A stretch of 64,000 nt of DNA from Micrococcaceae bacterium Sec5.1 (GCA_039636795.1 CP143430.1:2294001-2358000); one strand, 5' to 3'; counted from the stretch's first letter, positions 26,954-36,232 are shown. The notes: generated by a model not told the origin, from the letters alone. Made by a program: numbers and translations.

Positions 26954-27043
26954 GACTTTCCTCTCAGATGACCCTTTGACATTCCGTCAAACAAAATGAA
27001 AACGCCGTGGTGATGAAGTTCCGGCCGTCGGCCGGATGGCATG

Positions 27044-27811
27044 TCAGATTCCTGCTGTTTGGCCGCCGTCGATGACCATTGCGTGACCGGTTGCAAATGA
27101 ACCGAGATCAGAAGACAGCCAGAGTACGGCCGACGCGATCTCCTCTGGGCTGCCCATCCTGCCGACAGGTTCCTGACCGATCACGTGGGCCCGTCCTTCC
27201 GGGGTGCCGCCGGAGAATCTGTCCATCATCGGCGTTTCGATGATGCCCGGGCAAATAGCATTGACCCTGATGCCCTGCGCGGCGTAGTCGAGAGCCGTTG
27301 ATTTTGTCAGGCCGATCAGACCGTGCTTTGCGGCAACGTATGCAGCCTGGCCTCGTATCCCCATGACGCCGGCGCCTGATGAGGTGTTGACGATAGAGCC
27401 ACCGCCGTGTTCGAGCATTGCGGGGATCTCGTACTTCATGCAGAGGAAGGCGCTGCTCAGGTCGATGTTGATGATTCTCGACCACTCATGCTCGGAGATG
27501 TCGACGAGGGGTGCTGCGGGTTGTTCGATACCAGCGTTGTTGAAGGCGATGTCGAGGCGACCAAACTGCTCAACGGTTTGGTTGATGGCGGCCTGGATGT
27601 CACTGGATGAAGTAACGTCGCACTTTACGGCCAGGACCTTCCCGCCATGCTCGGCGGCGAGTCGAGCGGTCTCGTCATTGCCGACCGTATCTATGTCGGC
27701 CAGCACCACGTTCGCGCCTTCGGTTGCGAATGCCAGCGCCGTAGCCCGGCCAATGCCGCTGCCGGCACCGGTTACGAAGGCAACCTTTCCGGCGAACCTT
27801 TGTTCAGTCAT
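27044..27811 (-). CDS. SDR dehydrogenase
   Basis: A 255-residue SDR: TGAGSGIG near residue 12, NNAGIEQP, NTSSGAG with the catalytic Ser, YVAAK (YxxxK), and PVGRMGSPEEIA...VIDGG at the C-terminus. Start taken at the ATG 27811; the frame can extend four codons to a GTG. Between the MFS (stop 27905) and ALDH paralogue 1 genes in one minus-strand unit with site 6 upstream. It should oxidise a hydroxyl of the imported compound or reduce a ketone. Confidence 0.93.
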   Translation of the reverse strand: MTEQRFAGKVAFVTGAGSGIGRATALAFATEGANVVLADIDTVGNDETARLAAEHGGKVLAVKCDVTSSSDIQAAINQTVEQFGRLDIAFNNAGIEQPAAPLVDISEHEWSRIINIDLSSAFLCMKYEIPAMLEHGGGSIVNTSSGAGVMGIRGQAAYVAAKHGLIGLTKSTALDYAAQGIRVNAICPGIIETPMMDRFSGGTPEGRAHVIGQEPVGRMGSPEEIASAVLWLSSDLGSFATGHAMVIDGGQTAGI

Positions 27812-27904
27812 CTTGGGTATCACTTTCTGTCGTAGGGGTGAAGCTCGGGAGCAGCTGATTCGGCGGCCGGATCGGAAGGCGCCGAAAGGGTTGTTAGGGC
27901 CGTT

Positions 27905-29347
27905 CTATGTCAACGGCGTGTCCGTAACCGCACCGCTGTAGCGATCACGCAACTCGATCTCGAGCTCTTCCAGGGTGCGCCCTTTGGTCTCCGGGATATA
28001 ACGGAAGGCGAAGAGCGCCGCGAGCACATTGAGGATCATGAACCCAGAGAAAACAGCCACCGAGCCGAACCGCTCAGCAAGAATGGGGAAAAGGAACGAG
28101 ATGAGAGAGTTGGCGATCCACAACCCGCCGAGGGCTGCGCCCATGGCGAACCCCCGGATAGGCAAAGGGAACAGTTCCGAGAGCACGAGGAAGCCTGTGG
28201 TGCCCAGGAAGGTGACCATAAAGGCCGTTACTAAGAGCATGAACAGCAGGATCAAGTACGAACGCAGGATCGACTCGGGCAGCAGGTAGGTGAAGAGGAG
28301 TCCAAGATGCGAGGCCGCAACCCCGCCGAACCCGAGCAGCATCATCTTGCGGCGTCCCATAAGGCCGAGAATCCACATCCCGACAATGGTGAAGACAATC
28401 ATGGCGATTCCGACGGTCACAGAAGCGAGCAGCGAGGCGGAGCGCGTAAGGCCGGAGCTTTCCAGCACGGTCGGCGCGTAGTACATGACCACGTTGATGC
28501 CTGTGGTCTGCTGGGCGATCGCGAGGATGATCCCGACGAGGATCAGGCGCTTCATCCAGGGTTCGCTGCGGAGGGTTGAGAGGACGGAGATTTTGCCCTC
28601 AAGGTGGTCGGCTTCGACGATCTCCGTGATCTGCCGGTACTCGTCCTCGACCCGGTCCGCATGATGTGCTCGCTGCAGAGTGCGCTTTGCCTCGGCATAC
28701 ATCTGCTTGCTCGCGTACCAACGCGGGGTGTCGGGCAAGCTGAGCATCCCGACGAGAAGCCCGGCAGCCGGAATAAGAGCGATGCCAAGCATGTAGCGCC
28801 AAACGACCGTGTCGTGGATCAGGTTGGCGAGCACTGCGTTGATAACGAACGCCAGGAACAAACCGATAACCAGCATGAGCTGGTTCACCGTGACGATCCG
28901 GCCGCGCTGCGAAGCCGGCGCCATTTCGGCGAGATACAGCGGAACGACGACGGATGCGACGCCAACGGCGTAACCGAGTGCGATGCGCCCCGTGACCAGG
29001 ATGGCGATGCTGGGAGCCAACGTACATATGACCGTACCAATAACGAAGATCACGCCGGCAATGACCAGCGATTTCTTCCGTCCCACCCGGTCAGCAATGG
29101 GCCCGCCCAGAAGTGCACCTGCGGTTGCTCCGGGGAACAGCAGCGAAGTAACGACCAGGCCCTCGATAACGGGAGTCAACTGGAAGTCCTCCTGGAGGTA
29201 CACCAGCGCTCCTGCGATCACCCCTGTATCGAAGCCGAATAGGAGACCTCCCAAGCTGGCGATCATAGTCAGGCGGAACAGGAATGTTCTTGGGTCTTCC
29301 TGGCTGTTCTTGGTCAGAACCTTTGTCGAGAGTGAATTATCAGACAC
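27905..29347 (-). CDS. MFS sugar-porter family transporter
   Basis: A 480-residue sugar porter with GFDTGVIAGAL in helix 1, DRVGRKK after helix 2, GRIALGYAVGVASVVVPLYLAEMAP, the QQTTGINVVMYYAP motif in helix 7, GRRK, and PETKGRTLEELE at the C-terminus. All are diagnostic for the glucose/xylose/inositol proton symporter group. The start is a GTG with AAGGAG seven bases before it. First gene of the unit MFS-SDR-ALDH and under palindrome site 6. It implies a hexose-, pentose- or cyclitol-like substrate for this part of the regulon. Confidence 0.93.
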   Translation of the reverse strand: MSDNSLSTKVLTKNSQEDPRTFLFRLTMIASLGGLLFGFDTGVIAGALVYLQEDFQLTPVIEGLVVTSLLFPGATAGALLGGPIADRVGRKKSLVIAGVIFVIGTVICTLAPSIAILVTGRIALGYAVGVASVVVPLYLAEMAPASQRGRIVTVNQLMLVIGLFLAFVINAVLANLIHDTVVWRYMLGIALIPAAGLLVGMLSLPDTPRWYASKQMYAEAKRTLQRAHHADRVEDEYRQITEIVEADHLEGKISVLSTLRSEPWMKRLILVGIILAIAQQTTGINVVMYYAPTVLESSGLTRSASLLASVTVGIAMIVFTIVGMWILGLMGRRKMMLLGFGGVAASHLGLLFTYLLPESILRSYLILLFMLLVTAFMVTFLGTTGFLVLSELFPLPIRGFAMGAALGGLWIANSLISFLFPILAERFGSVAVFSGFMILNVLAALFAFRYIPETKGRTLEELEIELRDRYSGAVTDTPLT

Positions 29348-29603
29348 AAAGTCTCCTTAGCGGTTGGACGGGTTCAGGGCCCGCATCCCACTTGGGTTCG
29401 ATCGACGGTGTTCGTTCATGTGCCTTGTTACCTTAATTCGGGTGTCCGATGCGCAGCGGCGCGAACACGACGGTGTGTTGAACTGGTCCTTCTCGACTCG
29501 GTGGCACCGATTCGAGAGGGACCGTGATGGGGCTGCTAATGCCCGTTGGCTCAATGAGCTGGGTGACAATGCTGTGACGGTGCGCACAGTTCATAATTGA
29601 CAA

Positions 29604-29622
29604 TATCCTGCAATCTGGGACA
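29604..29622. promoter_or_regulatory. Regulon palindrome, site 6
   Basis: TATCCT-GCAATCT-GGGACA between the MFS-SDR-ALDH unit (minus) and two cupin genes (plus). Minus: TTGACT-N18-TATTGT. Plus: TTGACA-N18-CATAGT. Both strands thus have a TTGAC -35 box flanking the same operator. The rest of 29348-29771 has no gene. Confidence 0.85.
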
Positions 29623-29771
29623 TAGTCAATTCCACGAGCATGCGCGACTGCCACACCCTAGTGCGAGACACGGAGACTGCGCTTTTGGCCAAAACAGGGT
29701 GCGGCCCCTACGGAAAGATTCGCGCTCTTTGCGGCGAAGGAACAAGAACACCATTGGAAAGGACCATAACC

Positions 29772-30299
29772 ATGGCTGGAGAACATCGGGACTTTCAGTC
29801 CCGCCTCATCGTTACCGGACTAGATGCCGACGGCCGGTCGACTTTTGTTAGCGACGGTGCGACGACTGACCGGCTCGTCGCGGACGGCTATACGCGTAAC
29901 CACCTGTGGCAAGCGACGGAGGTCCCCACGCCTGTCATGGCGCCCAACGGTCCAGGTAACGCCTCGATCATCCCGCCGCCTCCGGCTGGCTATAACTACG
30001 TAATCACTGCCTTTGCTCCTGACAGCGAGTGGGATTACGAAGGAGGCTACGCGCGAATTCTTGCCGAGTCTGGTGCCGGCGATGCAGTTGATCCCACGGA
30101 TGCCCCCGGCATGCACACAACTGACACCATCGATATCGTCACCATCATTTCAGGAGAGGCGATTGTGTTGCTTGACACGGGCGAGACGACCATGAGGCAG
30201 GGTGACACCATCGTTCAGCGGGGTACCAAACACGCGTGGCGGAATCGGACGGATAAGCCTTGTGTGGTCTCAGCGGTTCACGTCAGCGTAGTTCGCTGA
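29772..30299 (+). CDS. Small cupin-domain protein
   Basis: A 175-residue protein with one C-terminal cupin domain: the MHTTDTIDIVTIISGEAIVLLDTGE strand-turn-strand pattern, then GDTIVQRGTKHAWRN. His residues in MHTTDT and TKHAWRN and a Glu in SGEA give a possible partial metal site. The upstream half is less conserved. ATG at 29772 preceded by GGAAAGGA. It is followed after 35 bp by a second cupin gene; both lie under site 6. Function unknown; binding or isomerisation of a pathway intermediate is possible. Confidence 0.85.
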   Translation: MAGEHRDFQSRLIVTGLDADGRSTFVSDGATTDRLVADGYTRNHLWQATEVPTPVMAPNGPGNASIIPPPPAGYNYVITAFAPDSEWDYEGGYARILAESGAGDAVDPTDAPGMHTTDTIDIVTIISGEAIVLLDTGETTMRQGDTIVQRGTKHAWRNRTDKPCVVSAVHVSVVR

Positions 30300-30334
30300 G
30301 GCTTCATTTAGCGGCAAACAGAGAGGAAGATCTT

Positions 30335-30826
30335 ATGCAACGCGAGAGTTCTGACCTGCCTTTGGCCCGTCGAGTAATCGTGGGCCTCAATGACAGTTCA
30401 GCATCCACGGTCATCGCGGACGATCGAAACCTGCCCTCTACCCGTCTCCCCAACGGAATCGTGCTGCAGGAGTTGTGGCAACAGCGGACTATCCCCGCTG
30501 AGCCCGACGATCGACCGGAGCCCGAGTGGACCTTGGGGCCGGCTGCACCGATGCAAGGAGCCGTCGTTCGGATCCTTACCGTACCGGCGGCGAAAGGCGG
30601 CGAGCCGGCAAGGCCGGACCTGCATACCGACCCCTCCCTGCACGTGATCACGATGCTCGACGGTGAACTGGACTTCGTACTTCAGGATGGCGATGTGACG
30701 CTGGGCTTCGGGGACTCGATCGTTTTGCGGGGCACTATGCATGACCTACGAAACCTGCAGCCGCGACCGGCAACGTTCGTCTACACGTCCTTTCCCCTTG
30801 TTGAGGGTGGATTGAAGGACCACTGA
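30335..30826 (+). CDS. Small cupin-domain protein
   Basis: A 163-residue relative of the upstream cupin. It has LHTDPSLHVITMLDGELDFVLQDGDVTLGFGDSIVLRGTMHDLRN: two His in the first motif, Glu in DGEL, and His in TMHDL in the second, a fuller metal site than in its neighbour. GAGAGGAAG precedes the ATG. Second gene of the plus-strand cupin pair under site 6, ended by the hairpin at 30859. Role unknown. Confidence 0.85.
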   Translation: MQRESSDLPLARRVIVGLNDSSASTVIADDRNLPSTRLPNGIVLQELWQQRTIPAEPDDRPEPEWTLGPAAPMQGAVVRILTVPAAKGGEPARPDLHTDPSLHVITMLDGELDFVLQDGDVTLGFGDSIVLRGTMHDLRNLQPRPATFVYTSFPLVEGGLKDH

Positions 30827-30858
30827 GGTACACGTCTCTCGCCCGCAAACAGTGATAG

Positions 30859-30892
30859 CGCCCCCCAAAACCGACTGGTGCCATGGGGGGCG
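30859..30892. terminator. Terminator between convergent cupin and IclR genes
   Basis: CGCCCCCC (30859-30866) pairs with GGGGGGCG (30885-30892), followed on the plus strand by TTGTGTTG. Placed between the ends of the cupin pair and of IclR paralogue 2, so it can serve both. Confidence 0.65.
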
Positions 30893-30923
30893 TTGTGTTG
30901 AGACTGGCACTCTTTATGCGTGG

Positions 30924-31793
30924 CTATCTTGAGGTGGCCTGCGGCGATGGATGGGCCCTGGCCACTGGCGGACCTTCTGGCTCGTGAAGGGTGCTGTTTT
31001 CCAGGAGGCGTTTGGATATGGTCGTTGCAGCCTGTTTTACGGCGAGCACTGCGTGCTGGACGTCGACATCGCGCCGCTCGTTTTCATTCCACGCGACTCC
31101 CACACTGCCCAGGGCTGTTTTCTGGCCGGTGAGGATGGGTGCTGCAACTCCGTAGACGCCGGGGTTGAACTCTCCTTTGGTCAGGAGGTAGCCGTCTTTC
31201 TTGATCCCGCCCAAGGTCTTGCGGAAGACGCTCCATGTACCACCCAGTCCGGCGTCATCTATTTCGGTGCTGTGCCTGGTGTAGATGGTTTTCAGGCGGT
31301 GGTGGGGGAGATGGGCCAGGATGACCTTCGACCCGGCTCCTTGGAACAAAGGGCGCCGCTGCCCGCGGTTGAAGCGGTTGGCGGGACTCAATGGGGCGCG
31401 GTACTCTCCGATACACAGGACCGAGTCACGGAACGCCGTTAGCAGAAGAGCGGAGTGCCCGATCTTGTCCACCAGGTCCTCGAGCACGCCTTGACTGGCC
31501 AGGAGAAGTGGGTCGGTCCGGCGAATCTGCAGGTCCATCTCGACGATCCGCGGGCCCAGGCTGTAATAGCCGTTGCGCACGGCGGTGAGCAGGCCAGCGT
31601 CATGCAGGATTTTGATATATCGGTATCCTGTAGAGCGCGAGGTCTCCAGAGCCTCGATGAGGGCAGCTGCGGACCAGACTGGCCTGGTGTCGGTAAAGAG
31701 CTCTAAAACGTTGAGCATCCTCGCCAGACTGCCAGTGGAGTCCTGACTATCTGTCACCTCATCGGTACTGGTCGGCAAAGCGCTTTCTGCCAT
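30924..31793 (-). CDS. IclR-family regulator, paralogue 2
   Basis: A 289-residue IclR protein highly similar to paralogue 1 at 24335-25147, with the same recognition helix (ETSRSTGYRYIK) and effector-domain blocks (GHSALLLTAFRDSVLCIGE, GAGSKVILAHLP). The C-terminus carries about 20 extra residues. Only 45 bp separate it from the ALDH upstream, so it is probably the last gene of the operon ADH-ALDH-IclR under site 7 and would be induced with it. It may compete with or replace paralogue 1 at the shared palindromes. Confidence 0.93.
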   Translation of the reverse strand: MAESALPTSTDEVTDSQDSTGSLARMLNVLELFTDTRPVWSAAALIEALETSRSTGYRYIKILHDAGLLTAVRNGYYSLGPRIVEMDLQIRRTDPLLLASQGVLEDLVDKIGHSALLLTAFRDSVLCIGEYRAPLSPANRFNRGQRRPLFQGAGSKVILAHLPHHRLKTIYTRHSTEIDDAGLGGTWSVFRKTLGGIKKDGYLLTKGEFNPGVYGVAAPILTGQKTALGSVGVAWNENERRDVDVQHAVLAVKQAATTISKRLLENSTLHEPEGPPVARAHPSPQATSR

Positions 31794-31838
31794 GACTGCG
31801 TCCGATCCCTCTCTTTGTGGTTGCCCGGCTTCGCATGG

Positions 31839-33335
31839 TTAGAGTTGCATGTAGACGCTTTTGGTGTAGAGGTAGTTGTCCATGTGTGCGGCGGTGCCTT
31901 TGTAGCCGTAGCCGCTCATCTTGGTGCCGCTGAATCCGACCAGGGGGTCGATGTAGCCGTAGCAGTTCACCCACATGGTGCCGGTGTGGACGCCGTGGAC
32001 CACCTGAAGGGCGGTGGAGAGGTTTTGTGACCATACTGCTCCGCCGAGGCCGAAATCGCTGTCGTTGGCGATGGTGATGGCTTCGTCGATGTCGTCGAAG
32101 GACAGGATCGAAAGGACCGGGCCGAAGATCTCTTCGCGGGCGATGCGCATCTGGTTGGTCACGGCACCGAAGACGGTGGGTTGGACGTAGTATCCGTTGC
32201 CGAGTTCGTCCCCGAGCCGTTGGCCGCCGTGAAGCAGTTCGGCCCCTTCGTTCTTGCCGATGTCGATGTAGGACAGGACAGTGTCCAACTGCTGTTGGGA
32301 GATGACCGGGCCCATGGTGGCCGCGTCGTCCAGGGCCTGCCCGACCCGCTGGGTTTGCATGAAGGCCAGCAGCCGCCGGGTGAACTCGTCAACGATGGAC
32401 CGCTGAACCAGCACCCGCGTGCCCGCATAGCAAACCTGGCCGGAGTTGGCGAAAACGCCCATTGCGGCGCCGGGAACGGCCTTGTCCAGGTCCGCGTCCG
32501 CGCACACAATGTCCGCGGACTTGCCGCCCAGTTCCAGCTGCAGCTTTTTGATATTCGTCGTGGACGCCTCGATGATGCGCCGGCCGGTTTCAGTCGAGCC
32601 GGTGAAAGCGATGCGGTCCACGTCGGGGTGGGCCGCCAGCGCGTTGCCGGCATCGCTGCCCAACCCCGTGACGACATTGATGACGCCTGCGGGCACGCCG
32701 GCTTCGTGGAGAATCTCGGCAACCCGCAAAACTGACAGAAAGGCCTCCTCCGACGGCTTGAGCACCGTGGTGCAGCCGCTGGCCAGAACGGCCCCGATGA
32801 TCCAGAACTGACCGCCGAGGGGGCCGTTCCAGGGGATGATGCCGCCGATGACACCGACCGGGGCCTTCAGTGTCATGGTCGCGACGTTGCCGGGGATGCC
32901 GTTCATCAGTGTCTCGCCTGAGATGTTGGTAGCCTGTCCGGCGAAGAATGCCAGCATCTTCATCAGGGCGGGCTTGGAGTTGCGCAGCCTTGAGATCGGG
33001 GCGCCCATGTCCAGCGCTTCGATCTGGATCAGTTCCTCGAATCTTTCGTCAAGGACCTGGGCGATGCGGGTCAGCAATCCCTGGCGCTCGTACGGTGTCC
33101 AGGTGCTCCACGGACCCTTGAATGCCTTTCGTGCAGCGAGGACGGCACGGTCGACGTCGGCCTCACCGCCGGAAGCAAACCGCGCCAGAAACTCTCCGGT
33201 GGACGGATTCGTCGTGGTCAGTGTCTTTCCCGACGCCGCAGGGACCCGCTGTCCATCGATAAAGAGGTGGTGCACATCGCGGGACAGGAAATCCTGCGCC
33301 TGCTCGCTCAAAGCGAACTTCTGCTCGGTGGTCAT
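31839..33335 (-). CDS. Aldehyde dehydrogenase, paralogue 2
   Basis: A 498-residue ALDH nearly identical to paralogue 1, including the C-terminal GTAAHMDNYLYTKSVYMQL. The differences are in patches: KPSEEAFLS for KPASEASLS, VTGLG for VTGPG, GQVCYAG for GQICFAG next to the catalytic Cys, VGQALDDAA for VGHSLDDTA, and the first residues. It begins 33 bp after the ADH stop, in an operon ADH-ALDH-IclR. The shared DNA continues a few dozen bases upstream of the start, into the last codons of the ADH gene. Confidence 0.94.
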   Translation of the reverse strand: MTTEQKFALSEQAQDFLSRDVHHLFIDGQRVPAASGKTLTTTNPSTGEFLARFASGGEADVDRAVLAARKAFKGPWSTWTPYERQGLLTRIAQVLDERFEELIQIEALDMGAPISRLRNSKPALMKMLAFFAGQATNISGETLMNGIPGNVATMTLKAPVGVIGGIIPWNGPLGGQFWIIGAVLASGCTTVLKPSEEAFLSVLRVAEILHEAGVPAGVINVVTGLGSDAGNALAAHPDVDRIAFTGSTETGRRIIEASTTNIKKLQLELGGKSADIVCADADLDKAVPGAAMGVFANSGQVCYAGTRVLVQRSIVDEFTRRLLAFMQTQRVGQALDDAATMGPVISQQQLDTVLSYIDIGKNEGAELLHGGQRLGDELGNGYYVQPTVFGAVTNQMRIAREEIFGPVLSILSFDDIDEAITIANDSDFGLGGAVWSQNLSTALQVVHGVHTGTMWVNCYGYIDPLVGFSGTKMSGYGYKGTAAHMDNYLYTKSVYMQL

Positions 33336-33368
33336 GATTTTCCTCTCAGATGACCCTTTGACATTCCG

Positions 33369-34397
33369 TCAATCAAAAATGAAGACGCCTTTGCCGATCT
33401 TGCGTTGATCGAACAGCTCGTACGCCTGCTCTGCTTCGGCCAGCCGGAATTCGTTGGTGAACAGCGATTCAACGTCCAGGCCGCGTTCGGCGATGAACTG
33501 GGCGCAGTCTTCCTGCTGGTTCTTGCTGAAGGTGAGTGACCCGAGGACGGTTTTATGCAAATGGATGAGTTCTTCACTGTCCACATCGATTTTGCCGAAG
33601 ACGCCGACCATGCATGCGGTGCCCCAGGGCCGGACTGCCTGTATCGCTTGCCGGCGTACGGCTGGAATAGCGCTGCATTCGATGGATTTGTCAGCGCCTT
33701 CGCCGCGTCGGGTCAGCTCGCGAATAACGGCAACGGGGTCCTGCTCCCGGGAGTTGACAAGGTAATCGGCGCCAAGTTGTTTGGCCATGTCCAACCGTGA
33801 AGGCTCGACGTCGATAGCAATGACCCTGGCGCCGAATGCCTTCGCCAACATCGTGACGCTCAGCCCAACCGGTCCTTGACCAAAGACCGCTACCGTTTCG
33901 TCGGCGGAAAGCTCGACCCTTTTGATGGCTGCGAACGCCGTTCCGGTGCCACACGAGATGGCCGCGCCGGTCTTGAACGAGAGGGAGTCGGGCAATTTGA
34001 TGAGTGTGTGCGCGGGAACCTTCATGAAGTCCGCATGCCCGCCGTCGCCGTTCAGGCCGCCGTAAACGATGCGCGCGTTCGGGCAGTACTGCGTCCAACC
34101 GGACCGGCAATACTGGCAGGTGCGGCACCCGTCGTAGTGATGGACCATAACGCGGTCCCCGACTTTGGCTTCGGTGGGCCGTACAGCGTCGCCGACAAGC
34201 TCGACAATCCCACAGGGCTCATGCCCTTCAATCACCAGTTCAGCTCCCGTACGCTGCGGACCGTGGAGGTGATGAAGATCGCTCCCACACATACCAGAGG
34301 CCTTCATACGGATGACCACTTCATCAGGTCCGGGTACCGGATCCGGATAGTCGCGGATCTCAAGCCTGCCCTCGCCCTCGAAAACAACAGCTTTCAT
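33369..34397 (-). CDS. Zinc-dependent MDR alcohol dehydrogenase
   Basis: A 342-residue MDR enzyme, paralogue of that at 3146-4159. It has SGMCGSDLHHLHG with the catalytic zinc Cys, GHEPCG, the four-Cys structural lobe GCRTCQYCRSGWTQYC, and GQGPVGLSV for NAD(P). AGGAG before the ATG at 34397. First gene of the operon ADH-ALDH-IclR under palindrome site 7. Expected to oxidise a polyol or secondary alcohol, with the downstream ALDH oxidising an aldehyde. Substrate unknown. Confidence 0.92.
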   Translation of the reverse strand: MKAVVFEGEGRLEIRDYPDPVPGPDEVVIRMKASGMCGSDLHHLHGPQRTGAELVIEGHEPCGIVELVGDAVRPTEAKVGDRVMVHHYDGCRTCQYCRSGWTQYCPNARIVYGGLNGDGGHADFMKVPAHTLIKLPDSLSFKTGAAISCGTGTAFAAIKRVELSADETVAVFGQGPVGLSVTMLAKAFGARVIAIDVEPSRLDMAKQLGADYLVNSREQDPVAVIRELTRRGEGADKSIECSAIPAVRRQAIQAVRPWGTACMVGVFGKIDVDSEELIHLHKTVLGSLTFSKNQQEDCAQFIAERGLDVESLFTNEFRLAEAEQAYELFDQRKIGKGVFIFD

Positions 34398-34671
34398 GAT
34401 TACTTCTCCTGCCGCGCTTGTATTTCGCACGGGGCGCTACCGGTTGTGGCCAAGGGAGGGGGAGCGACAGGCAGCAATACCTGCTCCGGCATGACCAATG
34501 AAATACGGTTGGGTTTGGCTGGGCCGGTGCACGTTTTGCACTGGTTCGATCGACATTGTTCAGTCATGCGTCTTACTACCTTCGGCTAAGTGTTCGTTGG
34601 GGCGCGCGCGAACATGTGGGCAATCTCGTAGCTTTGGCATTGATGCGCGTAATCCCCGCTGCTGTTGATGA

Positions 34672-34690
34672 TATCCTGCATTATGGGACT
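34672..34690. promoter_or_regulatory. Regulon palindrome, site 7
   Basis: TATCCT-GCATTAT-GGGACT between the ADH-ALDH-IclR operon (minus) and the MmgE/PrpD gene (plus). Minus strand: TTGACC-N18-TATCAT. The remainder of 34398-34762 holds no gene. Confidence 0.8.
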
Positions 34691-34762
34691 TGGTCAATAT
34701 CCGGCCATTGCTCCTGTTTTTACGTTGGGCGTTTTCATGATGACCAAGACGAAAGGTGTCTC

Positions 34763-36157
34763 ATGCCTGAGCTTTCCAGTGATTTGGTTGAACATTTCGC
34801 TAACTTTGTTGTTGAGACGAGCTACGCCAATACGCCTCCGGAGGCTGTTGAGGCGGCAAAGAAGAGCATCCTGGACACGTTCGGGGTCATCCTTGCCGCG
34901 AGCGGAACGGAACCGGCCGTTCGCGGACTAGTGGAGATCGTCAACGAAAGCGCTGGCCGGCCCGAATCGTCAATACTCGCTTTCGGGGGTAAAGCTCCCG
35001 CAATCATGGCTGCGTTCGCTAACGGCGCCATGGCGCACTGCCTGGACTACGACGATCAAACCCCTTGGGGTCAGCATTCGTCCAGTTCCATCATCCCGGC
35101 GGCATTCGCCGTTGCGGAACGCCTCGGGGGTGCAACAGGCGAGGACATGATCGCCGCGGTCGCCGCCGGGCAGGACATCTTCGCCCGCCTGCGCTGCAAC
35201 GTTGGATGGAAAAAGGACTGGAACCTTTCGCCCGTGATAGGAGTGTTCGCCGCTGTTGCTGCCGCCGGCCACCTGCTGCATTTGTCGCGGGAAGAGATGA
35301 TCAATGCCTTCGGCATCGCTACCATGCAGTCGGCCGGGCTTATGGAACTTGTCGCCGGGACTGGCGGGAATGTCCGCGGAATGTATGCCGGGTTCTCGGC
35401 TAAAGGTGCCGTTCTCGCTGTACTGCTCGCCCAGAAAGGCGTGACCGGAGTCCCGACCGTCTTCGAGGGTCAATATGGATTCTTCAACACCTACTTCGAC
35501 GGCCGATACGACCGCGAAGCCATCCTCGAAGGCCTCGGGAAAGACTTCAAAGGCAGCGGAACCCTGTATAAGCTCTGGCCGACCGTGGGCACAGCCCATA
35601 GCCACATCCACGCCACGATTGAGCTGTTGAACGAGAACAACCTTCAACTGGACGACGTAAGGGAAATCCGTCTCCACGTCGGGGATTATCACTATCTGAT
35701 GTGTCGGCCGCTGGAGGAGAGGCGCGCCCCGGCAACGCTGGTGGACGCCAAGTTCAGTCTTCCCTTCCTGGTGGCTGTAGCGGCCGTTCATCGGGGTGTG
35801 AAGGTGTCACATTTCACCGAGGAAGCGCTGAAGGATCCCAGAGTCCTGGCCGTCGCCCAGAAGATAGTTCCCGTGGGCGACGCAAGCCTTGACTGGAAGC
35901 TCGAGCTGCCCCCAGGACGCGTAGAGCTCGAAATGACAGACGGCAGGACATTCAACATGGTGGGAACCGGTGTCCCGGGCAACCCGGAAGCCCCGTTGGA
36001 CTGGAAGGCCATAGGACAAAAGTTCCGGGACTGTGCGAATGCCTCAGCCACGCGCCCGGCATACGATCAGATTGCCGCTGCAGAACGCATCGCACAAAAC
36101 CTTGAAACTATTCCCGATGCCGTGGAATTGGTAAGGGCGTTGGCTCCCCGGAGCTGA
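34763..36157 (+). CDS. MmgE/PrpD-family protein 1
   Basis: A 464-residue MmgE/PrpD protein: the N-terminal helical domain has AKKSILDTFGVILAASG and NGAMAHCLDYDDQTPWGQHSSS (the DxDD region of 2-methylcitrate dehydratase relatives), a middle GMYAGFSAKGAVLAVLLAQKG, and a C-terminal domain with DAKFSLPF. The family contains dehydratases, decarboxylases and epimerases of di- and tricarboxylic acids. GAAAGGTG precedes the ATG at 34763; the longer frame is not real. Single-gene unit under site 7, with a strong terminator behind it. It is related to the gene at 50393-51775. Confidence 0.92.
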   Translation: MPELSSDLVEHFANFVVETSYANTPPEAVEAAKKSILDTFGVILAASGTEPAVRGLVEIVNESAGRPESSILAFGGKAPAIMAAFANGAMAHCLDYDDQTPWGQHSSSSIIPAAFAVAERLGGATGEDMIAAVAAGQDIFARLRCNVGWKKDWNLSPVIGVFAAVAAAGHLLHLSREEMINAFGIATMQSAGLMELVAGTGGNVRGMYAGFSAKGAVLAVLLAQKGVTGVPTVFEGQYGFFNTYFDGRYDREAILEGLGKDFKGSGTLYKLWPTVGTAHSHIHATIELLNENNLQLDDVREIRLHVGDYHYLMCRPLEERRAPATLVDAKFSLPFLVAVAAVHRGVKVSHFTEEALKDPRVLAVAQKIVPVGDASLDWKLELPPGRVELEMTDGRTFNMVGTGVPGNPEAPLDWKAIGQKFRDCANASATRPAYDQIAAAERIAQNLETIPDAVELVRALAPRS

Positions 36158-36178
36158 ACCTTTCGTCACGTCAAAAGT

Positions 36179-36213
36179 GCAGCACCCCGGATCCCATGGA
36201 ACCGGGGTGCTGC
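36179..36213. terminator. Bidirectional rho-independent terminator
   Basis: GCAGCACCCCGG (36179-36190) pairs with the complementary arm ending at 36213; CTTTTG follows on the plus strand and a short T-run precedes in minus orientation. It separates MmgE/PrpD from the convergent binding-protein gene. Confidence 0.85.
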
Positions 36214-36232
36214 CTTTTGAGACCGAACCTGC

